Source: Streptomyces sp. DH24 (GTDB lineage: Bacteria; Actinomycetota; Actinomycetes; Streptomycetales; Streptomycetaceae). From it: a stretch of 64,000 bases of DNA. Made by a program: the position numbers and the translations under genes. The stretch spans positions 119,214-183,213 of the forward strand of contig NZ_JARVKW010000010.1 of the NCBI RefSeq assembly GCF_029813775.1, in the 5' to 3' direction. Within the stretch, counting starts at the first letter, position 1, and each line of letters starts with the position of its first letter. Positions 24,698-34,524 of this stretch are shown piece after piece. Below the pieces are notes generated by a model. The model was given only the letters and a program-made list of their open reading frames with translations. It searched no databases and was not told the origin of the DNA.

Positions 24698-26317
24698 ATG
24701 ACTAGTCAGACCACCATCGAAGCGACGGGACCGGGGGACAAGGTGCCGGCCGCGCCGTCGGACCCGAGGCCCGCCAAGGGGCTGCGCGGCCACCCCTGGT
24801 TCACCCTCATCACCGTCGCGGTCGGGGTCATGATGGTGGCCCTCGACGGCACCATCGTGGCGATCGCCAACCCGGCCATCCAGCGGGACCTCGGCGCCAC
24901 GTTCGCCGAGGTGCAGTGGATAACCAACGGCTACTTCCTCGCCCTCGCGGTCGCCCTGATCACCGCGGGCAAGCTCGGCGACCGGTTCGGTCACCGGCAG
25001 ACCTTCCTCGTCGGCGTGGTCGGCTTCGCCGCCGCCTCCGGGGCCATCGGGATGTCCGACAGCATCGCGCTGGTCGTCACCTTCCGCGTCCTGCAGGGCC
25101 TGTTCGGCGCGCTGCTGATGCCGGCCGCGCTCGGCCTGCTGCGCGCGAGCTTCCCGGCCGAGAAGCTCAACATGGCCATCGGCATCTGGGGCATGGTCAT
25201 CGGTGCCTCCACGGCCGGCGGCCCGATCCTCGGCGGCGTCCTCGTCGAGCACGTCAACTGGCAGTCGGTGTTCTTCATCAACGTGCCCGTCGGTATCCTC
25301 GCCGTGGTGCTCGGCGTCGTCATCCTGCTCGACCACCGCGCCGAGAACGCCCCGCGCTCCTTCGACGTGCTCGGCATCGCCCTGCTGTCCGCCGCGATGT
25401 TCTGCCTCGTGTGGGCCCTGATCAAGGCCCCCGAGTGGGGCTGGGGCGACGCGCAGACGTGGACGTTCCTCGCGGTCTCCGTCGTCGGCTTCGCCCTGTT
25501 CGCCTTCTGGGAGACCAAGGTCAAGGAGCCGCTGATCCCGCTGGCGCTGTTCCGCTCGGTGCCGCTGTCCGCCGGTGTCGTCCTGATGGTCCTGATGGCC
25601 ATCGCCTTCATGGGCGGCCTGTTCTTCGTCACGTTCTACCTGCAGAACGTGCACGGCATGGGCCCGGTCGACGCCGGTCTGCACCTGCTGCCGCTCACCG
25701 GCATGATGATCGTCGGCTCCCCGCTCGCGGGCGTGATGATCACCAAGTTCGGCCCGCGCGTCCCGCTGGCCGGCGGCATGGCGCTCACCGCCATCGCCAT
25801 GTACGGCATGTCCACGCTGGACGTGAACACCGGCAGCGGCCTGATGTCGCTCTGGTTCGCCCTGCTGGGTCTGGGCCTCGCCCCCGTCATGGTCGGCGCC
25901 ACGGAGGTCATCGTCGGCAACGCCCCGATGGAGCTCTCCGGTGTGGCCGGCGGCCTCCAGCAGGCCGCCATGCAGATCGGCGGCAGCCTCGGTACGGCCG
26001 TGCTGGGCGCCGTGATGGCCTCCAAGGTCGACAGCGACCTGGCGGGCAACTGGGCGGACGCCGGCCTGCCGCCGCTGACGCCGGAACAGCTCGGCCAGGC
26101 CTCCGAGGCCGTCCAGGTCGGCGTGGCGCCGGTCGCCGAGGGCACCCCGGCGCAGATCGCCGGGAAGATCACCGAGGTCGCGCACGACACGTTCATCTCC
26201 GGGATGAGCCTGGCCTCCCTGACCGCCGCCGGCGTCGCCACCTTCGCGGTGCTGGTCGCGTTCCTCACCAAGCGCGGCGCGAACGCCGAGGCGGGCGCGG
26301 GCGTCGGCCACATCTGA
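24698..26317 (+). CDS. DHA2 family MFS multidrug exporter
   Basis: 539 residues with about 14 membrane helices. A drug-proton antiporter of the EmrB/QacA type: motif D1-like MVALDGTIVAIANPA in helix 1, motif A GKLGDRFGHRQ after helix 2, and motif C region GASTAGGPILGG in helix 5. Likely exports a toxic hydrophobic compound. Regulation combines a divergent TetR repressor with a DNA-damage-type promoter, suggesting induction by a genotoxic drug (inference). A strong terminator follows. Confidence 0.93.
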   Translation: MTSQTTIEATGPGDKVPAAPSDPRPAKGLRGHPWFTLITVAVGVMMVALDGTIVAIANPAIQRDLGATFAEVQWITNGYFLALAVALITAGKLGDRFGHRQTFLVGVVGFAAASGAIGMSDSIALVVTFRVLQGLFGALLMPAALGLLRASFPAEKLNMAIGIWGMVIGASTAGGPILGGVLVEHVNWQSVFFINVPVGILAVVLGVVILLDHRAENAPRSFDVLGIALLSAAMFCLVWALIKAPEWGWGDAQTWTFLAVSVVGFALFAFWETKVKEPLIPLALFRSVPLSAGVVLMVLMAIAFMGGLFFVTFYLQNVHGMGPVDAGLHLLPLTGMMIVGSPLAGVMITKFGPRVPLAGGMALTAIAMYGMSTLDVNTGSGLMSLWFALLGLGLAPVMVGATEVIVGNAPMELSGVAGGLQQAAMQIGGSLGTAVLGAVMASKVDSDLAGNWADAGLPPLTPEQLGQASEAVQVGVAPVAEGTPAQIAGKITEVAHDTFISGMSLASLTAAGVATFAVLVAFLTKRGANAEAGAGVGHI

Positions 26318-26326
26318 CGGGTCGTC

Positions 26327-26360
26327 GGAAGGGGGTGCCGCCCGCGCGGCGCCCCCTTCC
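26327..26360 (+). terminator. terminator after DHA2 exporter
   Basis: 15-bp stem, GGAAGGGGGTGCCGC (26327-26341) and its partner (26346-26360), one G-U pair, 4-base loop. Confidence 0.8.
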
Positions 26361-26455
26361 CGCACCGGCCCGCAGGATTGAACAGACGTACGGGGGTACT
26401 CGCCACCCGAACCCGGAACGAACCCGATCGGCCAAGGGGTTCAAGGGAGTTGGAG

Positions 26456-26758
26456 ATGGCGAGCTTCGGACGGGGCGCGCGCGGGCACCCCCGGTCACGT
26501 GGCCGGACGTGGTCACGGAGCGGGCCGGATCGCGCGACGCTCGGAGTCGTCGGAGTCGTCTGCGCGGTCGCGGGCTTCTTCGCCCTGGGGATCGTCCTCG
26601 GTCCCCTGGCGATGGTCTGCGGCCGGCTGGCCATGGGCCGCGGCTGGGCGGGCTCCCGGCCCGGACCCGCGGTGGTCGCCCTGGTTCTGGGGGGCATCGA
26701 CACGCTCCTGGCAGTCATGCGGCTCGCCGGAGCGGCCACCCCGGGCGTCGGCATGTAG
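26456..26758 (+). CDS. small two-helix membrane protein
   Basis: 100 residues. A basic, Ser/Arg-rich N-terminus precedes two hydrophobic segments (about 36-65 and 75-97), in the style of DUF4190 proteins. AAGGGAG lies six bases before the ATG. Function unknown. It converges with the potassium channel gene across a hairpin terminator. Confidence 0.65.
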   Translation: MASFGRGARGHPRSRGRTWSRSGPDRATLGVVGVVCAVAGFFALGIVLGPLAMVCGRLAMGRGWAGSRPGPAVVALVLGGIDTLLAVMRLAGAATPGVGM

Positions 26759-26779
26759 CGCCCCGGGGCAGTGAGGGAA

Positions 26780-26805
26780 GGGCCCCCGGCGAACTCCGGG
26801 GGCCC
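26780..26805. terminator. bidirectional terminator
   Basis: GGGCCCCCGG (26780-26789), 6-base loop, CCGGGGGCCC (26796-26805). Sits between two convergent genes. Confidence 0.75.
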
Positions 26806-26833
26806 ACCCGCGTCCACGCGCCGCCCGCCGGCC

Positions 26834-27589
26834 CTACGGCTGCCGTTCCTGAAGCGCCGCCACCTCGGCCCGCAGCGCCCGCACCTCCTCGGTCAGCGCC
26901 TCGATGGCCGCCGTCTGCCGCCGCTCCTCCGCGTCGTCCTTCTCGAAGCGGGAGATGAACCAGGCCGCGATGTTCGCGGTGACCACACCGAGCAGGGCGA
27001 TCCCGGACAGCATCAGCCCCACGGCGAGCACCCGGCCGAGACCGGTGGTGGGCGCGTGGTCCCCGTAGCCCACGGTCGTCATCGTCGTGAACGACCACCA
27101 CACCGCGTCGCCGAGCGTCCTGATGTTCCCGCCGGGCGCGTCGCGCTCCACCGACAGCACCGCCAGCGACCCGAACATCAGCAGCCCGACGACCGAGCCG
27201 GCCACGTACGTCGTCAGCCGGACCTGCGAGGCCATCCGGGCCCGCCGCCCCACCAGCAGCAGCGTCGACACCAGCCGCAGCAGCCGCAGCGGCTGGATCA
27301 GCGGCAGCAGCACCGCGAGAAGGTCCAGCCAGTGGGTGCGCACGAACGTCCGGCGGTCCCGGGCCAGACGCAGCCGCACCGCGTAGTCGACGGCGAACGC
27401 GGCCCACACCGTCCACTCGACCACCGCGCACGCGCGTGTCACCGCCGGGCCCGCCGAACCGGCGACGATCGGCACCGCGTAGGCGACGGCGAACGCCACC
27501 GCCAGCGCGAGCAGCGGCCGCTGGGTACGCCGCTCCCAGCGGGCCGCCGCAGTGTCGTGCCCGATCTTCGCGTCCGCGCCCATGCTCAT
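26834..27589 (-). CDS. potassium channel protein, voltage-gated type fold
   Basis: 251 residues. Transmembrane segments precede the pore helix and the K+ selectivity filter TTMTTVGYGD. The Arg-rich segment around QPLRLLRLVSTLLLVGRRAR resembles a voltage-sensing S4 helix. A coiled coil ends the protein (about 215-250), probably for tetramer assembly. It conducts K+ across the cytoplasmic membrane. The start is set by a leaderless -10 box; the second ATG two codons on is less likely. Confidence 0.9.
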   Translation of the reverse strand: MSMGADAKIGHDTAAARWERRTQRPLLALAVAFAVAYAVPIVAGSAGPAVTRACAVVEWTVWAAFAVDYAVRLRLARDRRTFVRTHWLDLLAVLLPLIQPLRLLRLVSTLLLVGRRARMASQVRLTTYVAGSVVGLLMFGSLAVLSVERDAPGGNIRTLGDAVWWSFTTMTTVGYGDHAPTTGLGRVLAVGLMLSGIALLGVVTANIAAWFISRFEKDDAEERRQTAAIEALTEEVRALRAEVAALQERQP

Positions 27590-27596
27590 GCCGGGC

Positions 27597-27602
27597 ATCG
27601 TA
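27597..27602 (-). promoter_or_regulatory. -10 box TACGAT of the channel gene, leaderless
   Basis: On the minus strand TACGAT, seven bases, then the ATG at 27589. It is just beyond the aceE terminator hairpin, so the channel has an independent promoter. Confidence 0.6.
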
Positions 27603-27612
27603 GGAAACGCCG

Positions 27613-27645
27613 GAGGGCGGCGGAGCAGTCGGCCCCGCCGCCCTC
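27613..27645 (-). terminator. terminator of aceE
   Basis: GAGGGCGGCGG (27613-27623) pairs with CCGCCGCCCTC (27635-27645), 11 bp, loop 11. Located 18 bases after the aceE stop. Confidence 0.75.
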
Positions 27646-27663
27646 GAGCACGCCACCGTGCCG

Positions 27664-30411
27664 CTATGCGTCGCCGCCCGCCGCGCCCGGGTCCGCGGCC
27701 GTCACGTCGAGGAGCTGGTACCGGTCGACGGCCTGCTTCAGCACCGACCGGTCGACCTTGCCCTCCCTGGCCAGCTCGGTCAGCACGCCCACCACGATCG
27801 ACTGCGCGTCGATGTGGAAGAACCGCCGGGCCGCGCCCCGCGTGTCCGCGAAGCCGAAGCCGTCCGCGCCCAGCGACTGGTAGGTGCCCGGCACCCACCG
27901 CGCGATCTGGTCCGGCACCGACCGCATCCAGTCGGACACCGCCACGAACGGGCCCTGGGAACCGGTCAGTTTCCGCGTCACGTACGGCACCCGCTGCTCC
28001 TCCTCCGGGTGCAGCAGGTTGTGCTCCTCGCACTCCACGGCGTCGCGCCGCAGCTCGTTCCAGGAGGTCGCCGACCAGACGTCCGCCCGGACGTTCCACT
28101 CCTCGGCGAGGATCTTCTGCGCCTCGATCGCCCACGGCACCGCGACACCGGACGCCAGGATCTGCGCGGGCAGCGCGCCGCCGGTCCCCTCGCTGAGCTT
28201 GTGGATGCCCTTGAGGATGCCCTCGACGTCCACGTTCTCCGGCTCGGCCGGGTGCTGGATCGGCTCGTTGTAGACGGTGAGGTAGTAGAACACGTCCTCG
28301 CCGTGCGGGTGTTGGTCGTCGGAGCCGTACATCCGGCGCAGGCCGTCCCTGACGATGTGCGCGATCTCGAAGCCGAACGCCGGGTCGTACGCCACGCACG
28401 CAGGGTTGGTCGACGCGAGCAGCTGCGAGTGGCCGTCCGCGTGCTGGAGACCCTCACCGGTCAGGGTCGTGCGGCCCGCGGTCGCGCCCAGGACGAAACC
28501 GCGCGACAACTGGTCGGCCATCTGCCAGAACTGGTCGCCGGTGCGCTGGAAACCGAACATCGAGTAGAAGACGTACACCGGGATCAGCGGCTCGCCGTGC
28601 GTGGCGTACGCCGAGCCCGCCGCGATCAGCGAGGCCGTGCAGCCGGCCTCGGAGATGCCGTCGTGCAGCATCTGCCCGTTCGGCGCCTCCTTGTAGGCGA
28701 GCAGCAGATCGCGGTCGACCGCCTCGTACTGCTGGCCGAGCGGGTTGTAGATCTTCGCGCTCGGGAAGAAGGAGTCCATGCCGAACGTGCGGTACTCGTC
28801 CGGCGCGATCAGCACGAACCGCCTGCCGATCTCCTTGTCCCGCATGAGGTCCTTCAGCAGCCGCACGAACGCCATGGTCGTCGCGATGGACTGCTGACCG
28901 GAGCCCTTCTTCACGGTCGCGTACGTCTGGTCCCCGGGCAGCGCCAGCGGCTTCGACCGCACCACACGCGTCGGCACGTACCCTCCGAGGCTCTTGCGGC
29001 GGTCGTGCATGTACTGGATCTCCTCCGAGTCCCGGCCCGGGTGGTAGTACGGCGGCACGCCGGACTCCAGCTCCTGGTCGGAGATCGGCAGGTGCAGCCG
29101 GTCCCGGAAGCGCTTGAGGTCGTCGACCGTCAGCTTCTTCATCTGGTGCGTGGCGTTGCGGCCCTCGAAGTTCGGGCCCAGCGTCCAGCCCTTGATGGTC
29201 TTCGCGAGGATGACCGTCGGCTGGCCCTTGTGCTCGACGGCCGCCTTGTACGCCGCGTAGATCTTCCGGTGGTCGTGACCGCCGCGCCCCAGGTGCAGGA
29301 TCTGGTCGTCGGTCATGCCCTCGACCATGGCCCGCAGCCGGTGGTCGTCGCCGAAGAAGTGGTCGCGGATGTACGCGCCGGACTCGGTGGCGTACGTCTG
29401 GAACTGGCCGTCCGGCGTGGTGTTCATCCGGTTGACCAGCACCCCGTCGCGGTCCTGGGCGAGCAGCGGGTCCCAGGTGCGGTCCCACACCAGCTTGATC
29501 ACGTTCCAGCCGGCGCCCCGGAAGATCGACTCCAGCTCCTGGATGATCTTGCCGTTGCCGCGCACCGGGCCGTCGAGGCGCTGGAGGTTGCAGTTGACGA
29601 CGAAGGTCAGGTTGTCCAGGCCCTCGCGGGCCGCGATCGACAACTGCCCCAGCGACTCCGGCTCGTCCATCTCGCCGTCGCCGAGGAACGCCCACACGTG
29701 CGACTTCGAGGTGTCCGCGATCCCGCGCGCGTGCATGTAGCGGTTCATCCGCGCCTGGTAGATCGCGCCGATCGGACCGAGGCCCATCGACACGGTCGGG
29801 AACTCCCAGAAGTCCGGCATCGACCGCGGGTGCGGGTACGACGACAGCGCGTACGGCGCCTTCGACTTCTCCTGCCGGAACCCGTCGAGGTGCTGCTCGC
29901 CGAGCCGGTCCAGCAGGAACGCCCGGGCGTAGATGCCCGGCGAGGCGTGGCCCTGGAAGAAGATTTGGTCGCCGCCGTCGCCCTCGTCCTTGCCGCGGAA
30001 GAAGTGGTTGAAGCCCACGTCGTACAGCGAGGCGGAGGAGGCGAACGTGGCGATGTGGCCGCCGACCCCGATACCGGGCCGCTGGGCGCGCGAGACCATC
30101 ACGGCCGCGTTCCAGCGGGTGGCGTTGAGGATCTTCCGCTCGATCTCCTCGTTGCCCGGGAAGAACGGCTCGTCCTTGGTGGCGATGGTGTTGACGTAGT
30201 CCGTGCTGCGCATCTCGGGCACGGCCACGCGCTTCTCGCGGGCCCGCTCGATCAGCCGCAGCATCAGGTAGCGGGCCCGCTCCCGGCCGCGCTCGTCGAC
30301 GGCGGCGTCGAGGGAGTCGAGCCACTCCTGGGTTTCCTCGGGATCGAAGTCAGGAACCTGACTCGGAAGGCCGCCAATGATGATCGGGTTGCGATCGGAT
30401 CCGGAAGCCAC
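27664..30411 (-). CDS. aceE: pyruvate dehydrogenase E1 component, homodimeric type
   Basis: 915 residues, the length of single-chain AceE. It decarboxylates pyruvate with thiamine diphosphate and acetylates the lipoyl arm of E2. The TPP motif starts at [12 protein letters not shown] and ends at [31 protein letters not shown] and the catalytic-loop region are typical of the family. E2 and E3 genes are not nearby, as is common in actinobacteria. GTG start with GGTAAGGA upstream. Supplies acetyl-CoA, the precursor for the fab genes. Confidence 0.97.
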   Translation of the reverse strand: MASGSDRNPIIIGGLPSQVPDFDPEETQEWLDSLDAAVDERGRERARYLMLRLIERAREKRVAVPEMRSTDYVNTIATKDEPFFPGNEEIERKILNATRWNAAVMVSRAQRPGIGVGGHIATFASSASLYDVGFNHFFRGKDEGDGGDQIFFQGHASPGIYARAFLLDRLGEQHLDGFRQEKSKAPYALSSYPHPRSMPDFWEFPTVSMGLGPIGAIYQARMNRYMHARGIADTSKSHVWAFLGDGEMDEPESLGQLSIAAREGLDNLTFVVNCNLQRLDGPVRGNGKIIQELESIFRGAGWNVIKLVWDRTWDPLLAQDRDGVLVNRMNTTPDGQFQTYATESGAYIRDHFFGDDHRLRAMVEGMTDDQILHLGRGGHDHRKIYAAYKAAVEHKGQPTVILAKTIKGWTLGPNFEGRNATHQMKKLTVDDLKRFRDRLHLPISDQELESGVPPYYHPGRDSEEIQYMHDRRKSLGGYVPTRVVRSKPLALPGDQTYATVKKGSGQQSIATTMAFVRLLKDLMRDKEIGRRFVLIAPDEYRTFGMDSFFPSAKIYNPLGQQYEAVDRDLLLAYKEAPNGQMLHDGISEAGCTASLIAAGSAYATHGEPLIPVYVFYSMFGFQRTGDQFWQMADQLSRGFVLGATAGRTTLTGEGLQHADGHSQLLASTNPACVAYDPAFGFEIAHIVRDGLRRMYGSDDQHPHGEDVFYYLTVYNEPIQHPAEPENVDVEGILKGIHKLSEGTGGALPAQILASGVAVPWAIEAQKILAEEWNVRADVWSATSWNELRRDAVECEEHNLLHPEEEQRVPYVTRKLTGSQGPFVAVSDWMRSVPDQIARWVPGTYQSLGADGFGFADTRGAARRFFHIDAQSIVVGVLTELAREGKVDRSVLKQAVDRYQLLDVTAADPGAAGGDA

Positions 30412-30832
30412 GCTGTTCCTTACCTGTCGGAGGGCTGCTGGGAGAGGGATGCCGGTGTGCCTGCGCCGTCCCCATCGTGTACCTCTTGGGAGGCAAACGT
30501 CATCTTTACCGAGAGGTAACCCGCGGGGTGCCCGGCCCGGCCCGGCTCGGCAGACTCATTCGAGTCTCGTACCCGTGGACGGTTCCCAAATGCGCAAACA
30601 GGGCAGAAAGGTGTGGCATGCGTCACGATGGGCCGGGATGATGTGCACGGAGTTGCGGCGACACGGCCAGGATCGTCACCGTTTCGGCGGTCCCGGAGGC
30701 CGGGTACTTGCGCGATCCGTCCCGCCCGTGTGGACTACGGCCAATGCTTCGCGCACGCGCGTGGCTGAGATTCCCCCAGGCTCACAGGAGCCGGGGGTGC
30801 ACCCATTCCAAGACATGATCAGGAGGCAACCC
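30412..30832. other. 421-base divergent regulatory gap between aceE and DUF3052
   Basis: No convincing gene on either strand. It must hold both promoters. The aceE side contains an inverted repeat at 30507-30520. The region is less GC-rich than its surroundings around 30570-30640, where ATG-initiated frames stay open but read into the DUF3052 gene and have no ribosome sites. Confidence 0.6.
30507..30520. promoter_or_regulatory. inverted repeat TTACC-GAGA-GGTAA upstream of aceE
   Basis: Perfect 5-4-5 inverted repeat about 100 bases before the aceE start. A candidate binding site for a regulator of pyruvate oxidation; no specific factor is proposed. Confidence 0.35.
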
Positions 30833-31270
30833 GTGAGCGCGACCGCGGACCACGCGGAGGAGCGGACGAACCCTGCCGCCAGGCTGGGGTTCCAGCCCGG
30901 GCAGGTGGTCCAGGAGATCGGCTACGACGACGACGTGGACCAGGAACTCCGCGAGGCCATCGAGGAAGTCGTCGAGGGCGACCTGGTCGACGAGGACTAC
31001 GACGACGTGGCCGACGCCGTTGTGCTGTGGTTCCGTGACGACGACGGCGACCTGACGGATGCGCTGGTGGATGCCACCACGTACATCGAAGAAGGCGGCG
31101 CGATCCTGCTCCTCACGCCGAAGACCGGCCGTGCGGGGTACGTGGAACCGAGCGACATCTCGGAAGCCGCGACGACGGCGGGCCTGACGGCGTCCAAGAG
31201 CGTCAGCGTGGGCAAGGACTGGAGCGGCAGCCGCCTGGCCACGCCCAAGGCGGCCAAGTCCAAGAAGTGA
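30833..31270 (+). CDS. DUF3052 domain protein
   Basis: 145 residues. Family hallmarks are AARLGFQPGQVVQEIGYDDD near the start and VVLWFRDDDGDLTDALVDA in the middle. The protein is acidic with a basic, Lys-rich tail (ATPKAAKSKK) and lacks membrane segments. Function unknown; found widely in actinobacteria. AGGAGG lies seven bases before the GTG start. Confidence 0.9.
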   Translation: MSATADHAEERTNPAARLGFQPGQVVQEIGYDDDVDQELREAIEEVVEGDLVDEDYDDVADAVVLWFRDDDGDLTDALVDATTYIEEGGAILLLTPKTGRAGYVEPSDISEAATTAGLTASKSVSVGKDWSGSRLATPKAAKSKK

Positions 31271-31292
31271 CCCCCGTCGGCACATGACACAC

Positions 31293-31326
31293 CGGACGGG
31301 CCGGGCGGTCACGCCCGGCCCGTCCG
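31293..31326 (+). terminator. strong terminator after DUF3052 gene
   Basis: Perfect 15-bp stem (31293-31307 and 31312-31326) around the 4-base loop GTCA. Confidence 0.85.
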
Positions 31327-31398
31327 AAGGTCCCCGGCGGCCGCTGCGTAGGGTGGTCCCACCACTCGAACAGCCCCACCGAAGGGACATTCAGCGCG

Positions 31399-31857
31399 AT
31401 GGCGATCCAGGTCGGCGAAAAGGCCCCCGACTTCGAGCTCAAGGACAACCACGGCGCGACCGTGAAGCTCTCCGACTTCCGCGGTCACAAGAACGTCGTG
31501 CTGCTCTTCTACCCGTTCGCCTTCACCGGCGTGTGCACCGGCGAGCTGTGCGAGCTGCGGGACCACCTTCCGCACTTCTCCGACCGCGACACCCAGGTGC
31601 TCGCCGTCTCCAACGACTCCATCCACACCCTGCGCGTCTTCGCCGAGCAGGAGGGCCTGGAGTACCCGCTGCTGTCCGACTTCTGGCCGCACGGCAACGT
31701 CTCGCGCGCCTACGGCGTCTTCGACGAGGACAAGGGTTGCGCCGTGCGCGGAACCTTCATCATCGACAAGGAGGGCGTCGTGCGCTGGACCGTCGTCAAC
31801 GGCCTGCCGGACGCCCGTGACCTCAACGACTACGTGAAGGCGCTCGACACCCTGTGA
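31399..31857 (+). CDS. peroxiredoxin, AhpE-like
   Basis: 152 residues, like mycobacterial AhpE. It reduces hydrogen peroxide, organic peroxides and peroxynitrite. The peroxidatic Cys46 is in [11 protein letters not shown] with the family Thr/Glu around it. A second Cys51 (GELCELRDH) could act as resolving residue, and a third lies in KGCAVRG. It precedes the terD genes by about 110 bases and may belong to the same stress response. Confidence 0.92.
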   Translation: MAIQVGEKAPDFELKDNHGATVKLSDFRGHKNVVLLFYPFAFTGVCTGELCELRDHLPHFSDRDTQVLAVSNDSIHTLRVFAEQEGLEYPLLSDFWPHGNVSRAYGVFDEDKGCAVRGTFIIDKEGVVRWTVVNGLPDARDLNDYVKALDTL

Positions 31858-31969
31858 TTCCCGGTCGCCAGGGCCTGCGAGGCACGGGAACCCCTCACTA
31901 GGATCGACTCGTTGATCCGACATCCAGTACTACGGGGCTCCCCGGCCCCAGGACACCAATGGAGGACTC

Positions 31970-32545
31970 GTGGGAGTCAGCCTCAGCAAGGGCGGCAACG
32001 TATCGCTGACCAAGGAGGCTCCGGGCCTGACCGCGGTCATCGTGGGTCTGGGGTGGGACGTGCGCACCACGACAGGCACGGACTTCGACCTCGACGCCAG
32101 CGCCCTGCTGCTGAACAGCGGCGGCAAGGTCGCGAGCGACGCGCACTTCATCTTCTTCAACAACCTGAAGACCCCGGACGGCTCGGTCGAGCACACCGGT
32201 GACAACCTCACCGGTGAGGGCGAGGGCGACGACGAGCAGATCAAGGTCAACCTCGCCACCGTCCCGGCCGACGTCGAGAAGATCGTCTTCCCGGTCTCGA
32301 TCTACGACGCCGAGAACCGCCAGCAGTCCTTCGGCCAGGTCCGCAACGCCTTCATCCGCGTGGTGAACCAGGCCGGCGGCGCGGAGATCGCCCGTTACGA
32401 CCTCAGTGAGGACGCCTCCACGGAGACCGCGATGGTCTTCGGCGAGCTGTACCGGCACGGCGCGGAGTGGAAGTTCCGCGCCATCGGCCAGGGCTACGCC
32501 TCGGGCCTGCGCGGCATCGCGCAGGACTTCGGCGTGAACGTCTGA
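31970..32545 (+). CDS. terD: TerD family stress protein
   Basis: 191 residues, the standard TerD length and start ([13 protein letters not shown]). TerD proteins are Ca2+-binding beta-sandwich cytoplasmic proteins of the tellurite/general envelope stress response. The acidic ligand loop DFDLDASAL and the [13 protein letters not shown] loop are intact. GGAGG precedes the GTG start. First of two tandem copies, upstream of the TerC-like membrane gene. Confidence 0.93.
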   Translation: MGVSLSKGGNVSLTKEAPGLTAVIVGLGWDVRTTTGTDFDLDASALLLNSGGKVASDAHFIFFNNLKTPDGSVEHTGDNLTGEGEGDDEQIKVNLATVPADVEKIVFPVSIYDAENRQQSFGQVRNAFIRVVNQAGGAEIARYDLSEDASTETAMVFGELYRHGAEWKFRAIGQGYASGLRGIAQDFGVNV

Positions 32546-32642
32546 GCGGGCCATCCGCCCGCATCGTCCGGCGCCGCACGGTTTGCGTGCGGCGCCGGAC
32601 GCGCAGGACAACCAGAAAGCAGCAACGGGGAGGGACCACAAC

Positions 32643-33218
32643 ATGGGCGTCACGCTCGCCAAGGGGGGCAACGTCTCCCTGTCCAAGGCCGCACCGGACC
32701 TCACGCAGGTGATGATCGGGCTCGGCTGGGACGCGCGCTCCACCACCGGAGCCCCTTTCGACCTGGACGCCAGCGCGCTGGTGTGCAGCAGCGGCCGGGT
32801 GCTCGGGGACGAATGGTTCGTCTTCTACAACCAGCTCAAGAGCCCGGACGGCTCGGTGGAGCACACCGGTGACAACCTCACCGGTGAGGGCGACGGCGAC
32901 GACGAGTCCATCCTGATCGACCTCTCCAAGGTGCCGGCGCAGTGCGACAAGATCGTGTTCCCGGTCTCCATCCACATGGCCGACGAGCGCGGCCAGACCT
33001 TCGGCCAGGTCAGCAACGCGTTCATCCGCGTGGTGAACCAGGCCGACGGCCAGGAGCTCGCCCGCTACGACCTGAGTGAGGACGCCTCCACGGAGACCGC
33101 GATGATCTTCGGCGAGGTCTACCGCTACCAGGGCGAGTGGAAGTTCCGGGCCGTCGGACAGGGGTACGCGTCAGGGCTGCGAGGCATCGCTCTAGACTTC
33201 GGAGTCAACGTTTCGTAA
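32643..33218 (+). CDS. TerD family stress protein, second copy
   Basis: 191 residues, about two-thirds identical by eye to the protein before it, including [27 protein letters not shown] and the C-terminal [12 protein letters not shown]. It differs by two extra cysteines (CSSGR, AQCDK). A tandem duplication; paired TerD paralogues may form mixed assemblies (inference). GGGGAGGGA precedes the ATG. Confidence 0.92.
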   Translation: MGVTLAKGGNVSLSKAAPDLTQVMIGLGWDARSTTGAPFDLDASALVCSSGRVLGDEWFVFYNQLKSPDGSVEHTGDNLTGEGDGDDESILIDLSKVPAQCDKIVFPVSIHMADERGQTFGQVSNAFIRVVNQADGQELARYDLSEDASTETAMIFGEVYRYQGEWKFRAVGQGYASGLRGIALDFGVNVS

Positions 33219-33276
33219 AGCCGGGTGCGGCGCGGGGGAGACCCGTACACCCCGTACACAAGGGATTGGGTAGCCA

Positions 33277-34422
33277 GTGGTTCTGAAAACCTTCGGCTGG
33301 TCGTTCGCGGTCACCGCGCTCGGACTGGTCGCAGCGGTCTTCTACGGGGGGTGGACCGCCTTCGGCATCGTGGCGATCCTCTCCGTACTGGAGATCTCGC
33401 TGTCGTTCGACAATGCCGTGGTCAACGCCGGCATTCTGAAGAAGATGAATGCCTTCTGGCAGAAGATCTTCCTCACCATCGGCATCCTGATCGCCGTCTT
33501 CGGCATGCGGCTGGTCTTCCCCGTCGTCATCGTCGCCGTCAGCGCCCAACTGGGGCCGATCGAGGCGGTCGACCTCGCGCTCACCGACAAGGACCGCTAC
33601 CAGGAGCTCGTCACCGACGCGCACCCGTCGATCGCGGCGTTCGGTGGCATGTTCCTGCTGATGATCTTCCTCGACTTCATCTTCGAGGACCGTGACATCA
33701 AGTGGCTCGGCTGGCTGGAGCGCCCGCTCGCCAAGCTCGGCAAGATCGACATGCTGTCGGTCTGCATCGCCCTGATCATCCTGCTCTTCTCGGCGATGAC
33801 CTTCGCGACGCACGCTCACCAGCACGGCGGCGCGCACGTCGACAAGGCCGAGACGGTGCTTCTGTCCGGCATCGCCGGCCTCATCACGTACATGATCGTC
33901 GGCGGTCTCTCCGGCTTCTTCGAGGACAAGCTCGAAGAGGAGGAGGAGCGCGAGCACGAGCAGGAGGAAGAGGCCGCGAAGAAGGGCAAGCCGCGCTCGG
34001 CGGTCGCCCTGGCCGGCAAGGCGGCGTTCTTCATGTTCCTCTACCTGGAGGTCCTGGACGCGTCGTTCTCCTTCGACGGCGTCATCGGCGCCTTCGCCAT
34101 CACCAACGACATCGTCCTGATGGCCCTCGGCCTCGGCGTCGGCGCCATGTACGTCCGGTCGCTCACCGTGTACCTGGTCCGCCAGGGCACCCTGGACGAC
34201 TACGTCTACCTGGAGCACGGCGCGCACTACGCCATCGGCGCGCTCGCCATGATCCTGCTGATCACCATCCAGTACGAGATCCACGAGCTCATCACCGGCC
34301 TGATCGGCGTGGCCCTGATCGGCTGGTCCTTCTGGTCCTCCGTGCGCCGCAACAAGGCCCTCGCGGCGGCCGAGGGAAACGCGGGCTCGGACGACAAGAC
34401 TGAGGTGTCGTCCGGGGTGTGA
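33277..34422 (+). CDS. DUF475/TerC-like integral membrane protein
   Basis: 381 residues with about nine membrane helices. TerC-superfamily signatures occur twice: LEISLSFDNAVVNAG near the N-terminus and LEVLDASFSFDGVIGAF in the second half. Their acidic residues inside helices suggest metal-ion transport. A charged Glu/Lys cytoplasmic loop (about 215-245) separates the two halves. Lies 58 bases after the second terD, so one operon is likely. TerC relatives handle Mn2+, and TerC-TerD pairing is the core of Ter systems. Confidence 0.9.
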   Translation: MVLKTFGWSFAVTALGLVAAVFYGGWTAFGIVAILSVLEISLSFDNAVVNAGILKKMNAFWQKIFLTIGILIAVFGMRLVFPVVIVAVSAQLGPIEAVDLALTDKDRYQELVTDAHPSIAAFGGMFLLMIFLDFIFEDRDIKWLGWLERPLAKLGKIDMLSVCIALIILLFSAMTFATHAHQHGGAHVDKAETVLLSGIAGLITYMIVGGLSGFFEDKLEEEEEREHEQEEEAAKKGKPRSAVALAGKAAFFMFLYLEVLDASFSFDGVIGAFAITNDIVLMALGLGVGAMYVRSLTVYLVRQGTLDDYVYLEHGAHYAIGALAMILLITIQYEIHELITGLIGVALIGWSFWSSVRRNKALAAAEGNAGSDDKTEVSSGV

Positions 34423-34450
34423 CACCCGACCGGGTGAGGAACGCTTCTGT

Positions 34451-34492
34451 GCGGGGCGGCCGTCGAGGAGGAGTCCTGGGCGGCCGCCCCGC
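34451..34492 (+). terminator. terminator after the TerC-like gene
   Basis: 12-bp perfect stem, GCGGGGCGGCCG (34451-34462) with 34481-34492, 18-base loop. Separates the terD-terC group from the TerA-like gene. Confidence 0.7.
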
Positions 34493-34524
34493 TGTCGGTC
34501 CACAACTGAACGTGGGGGCGGGAA

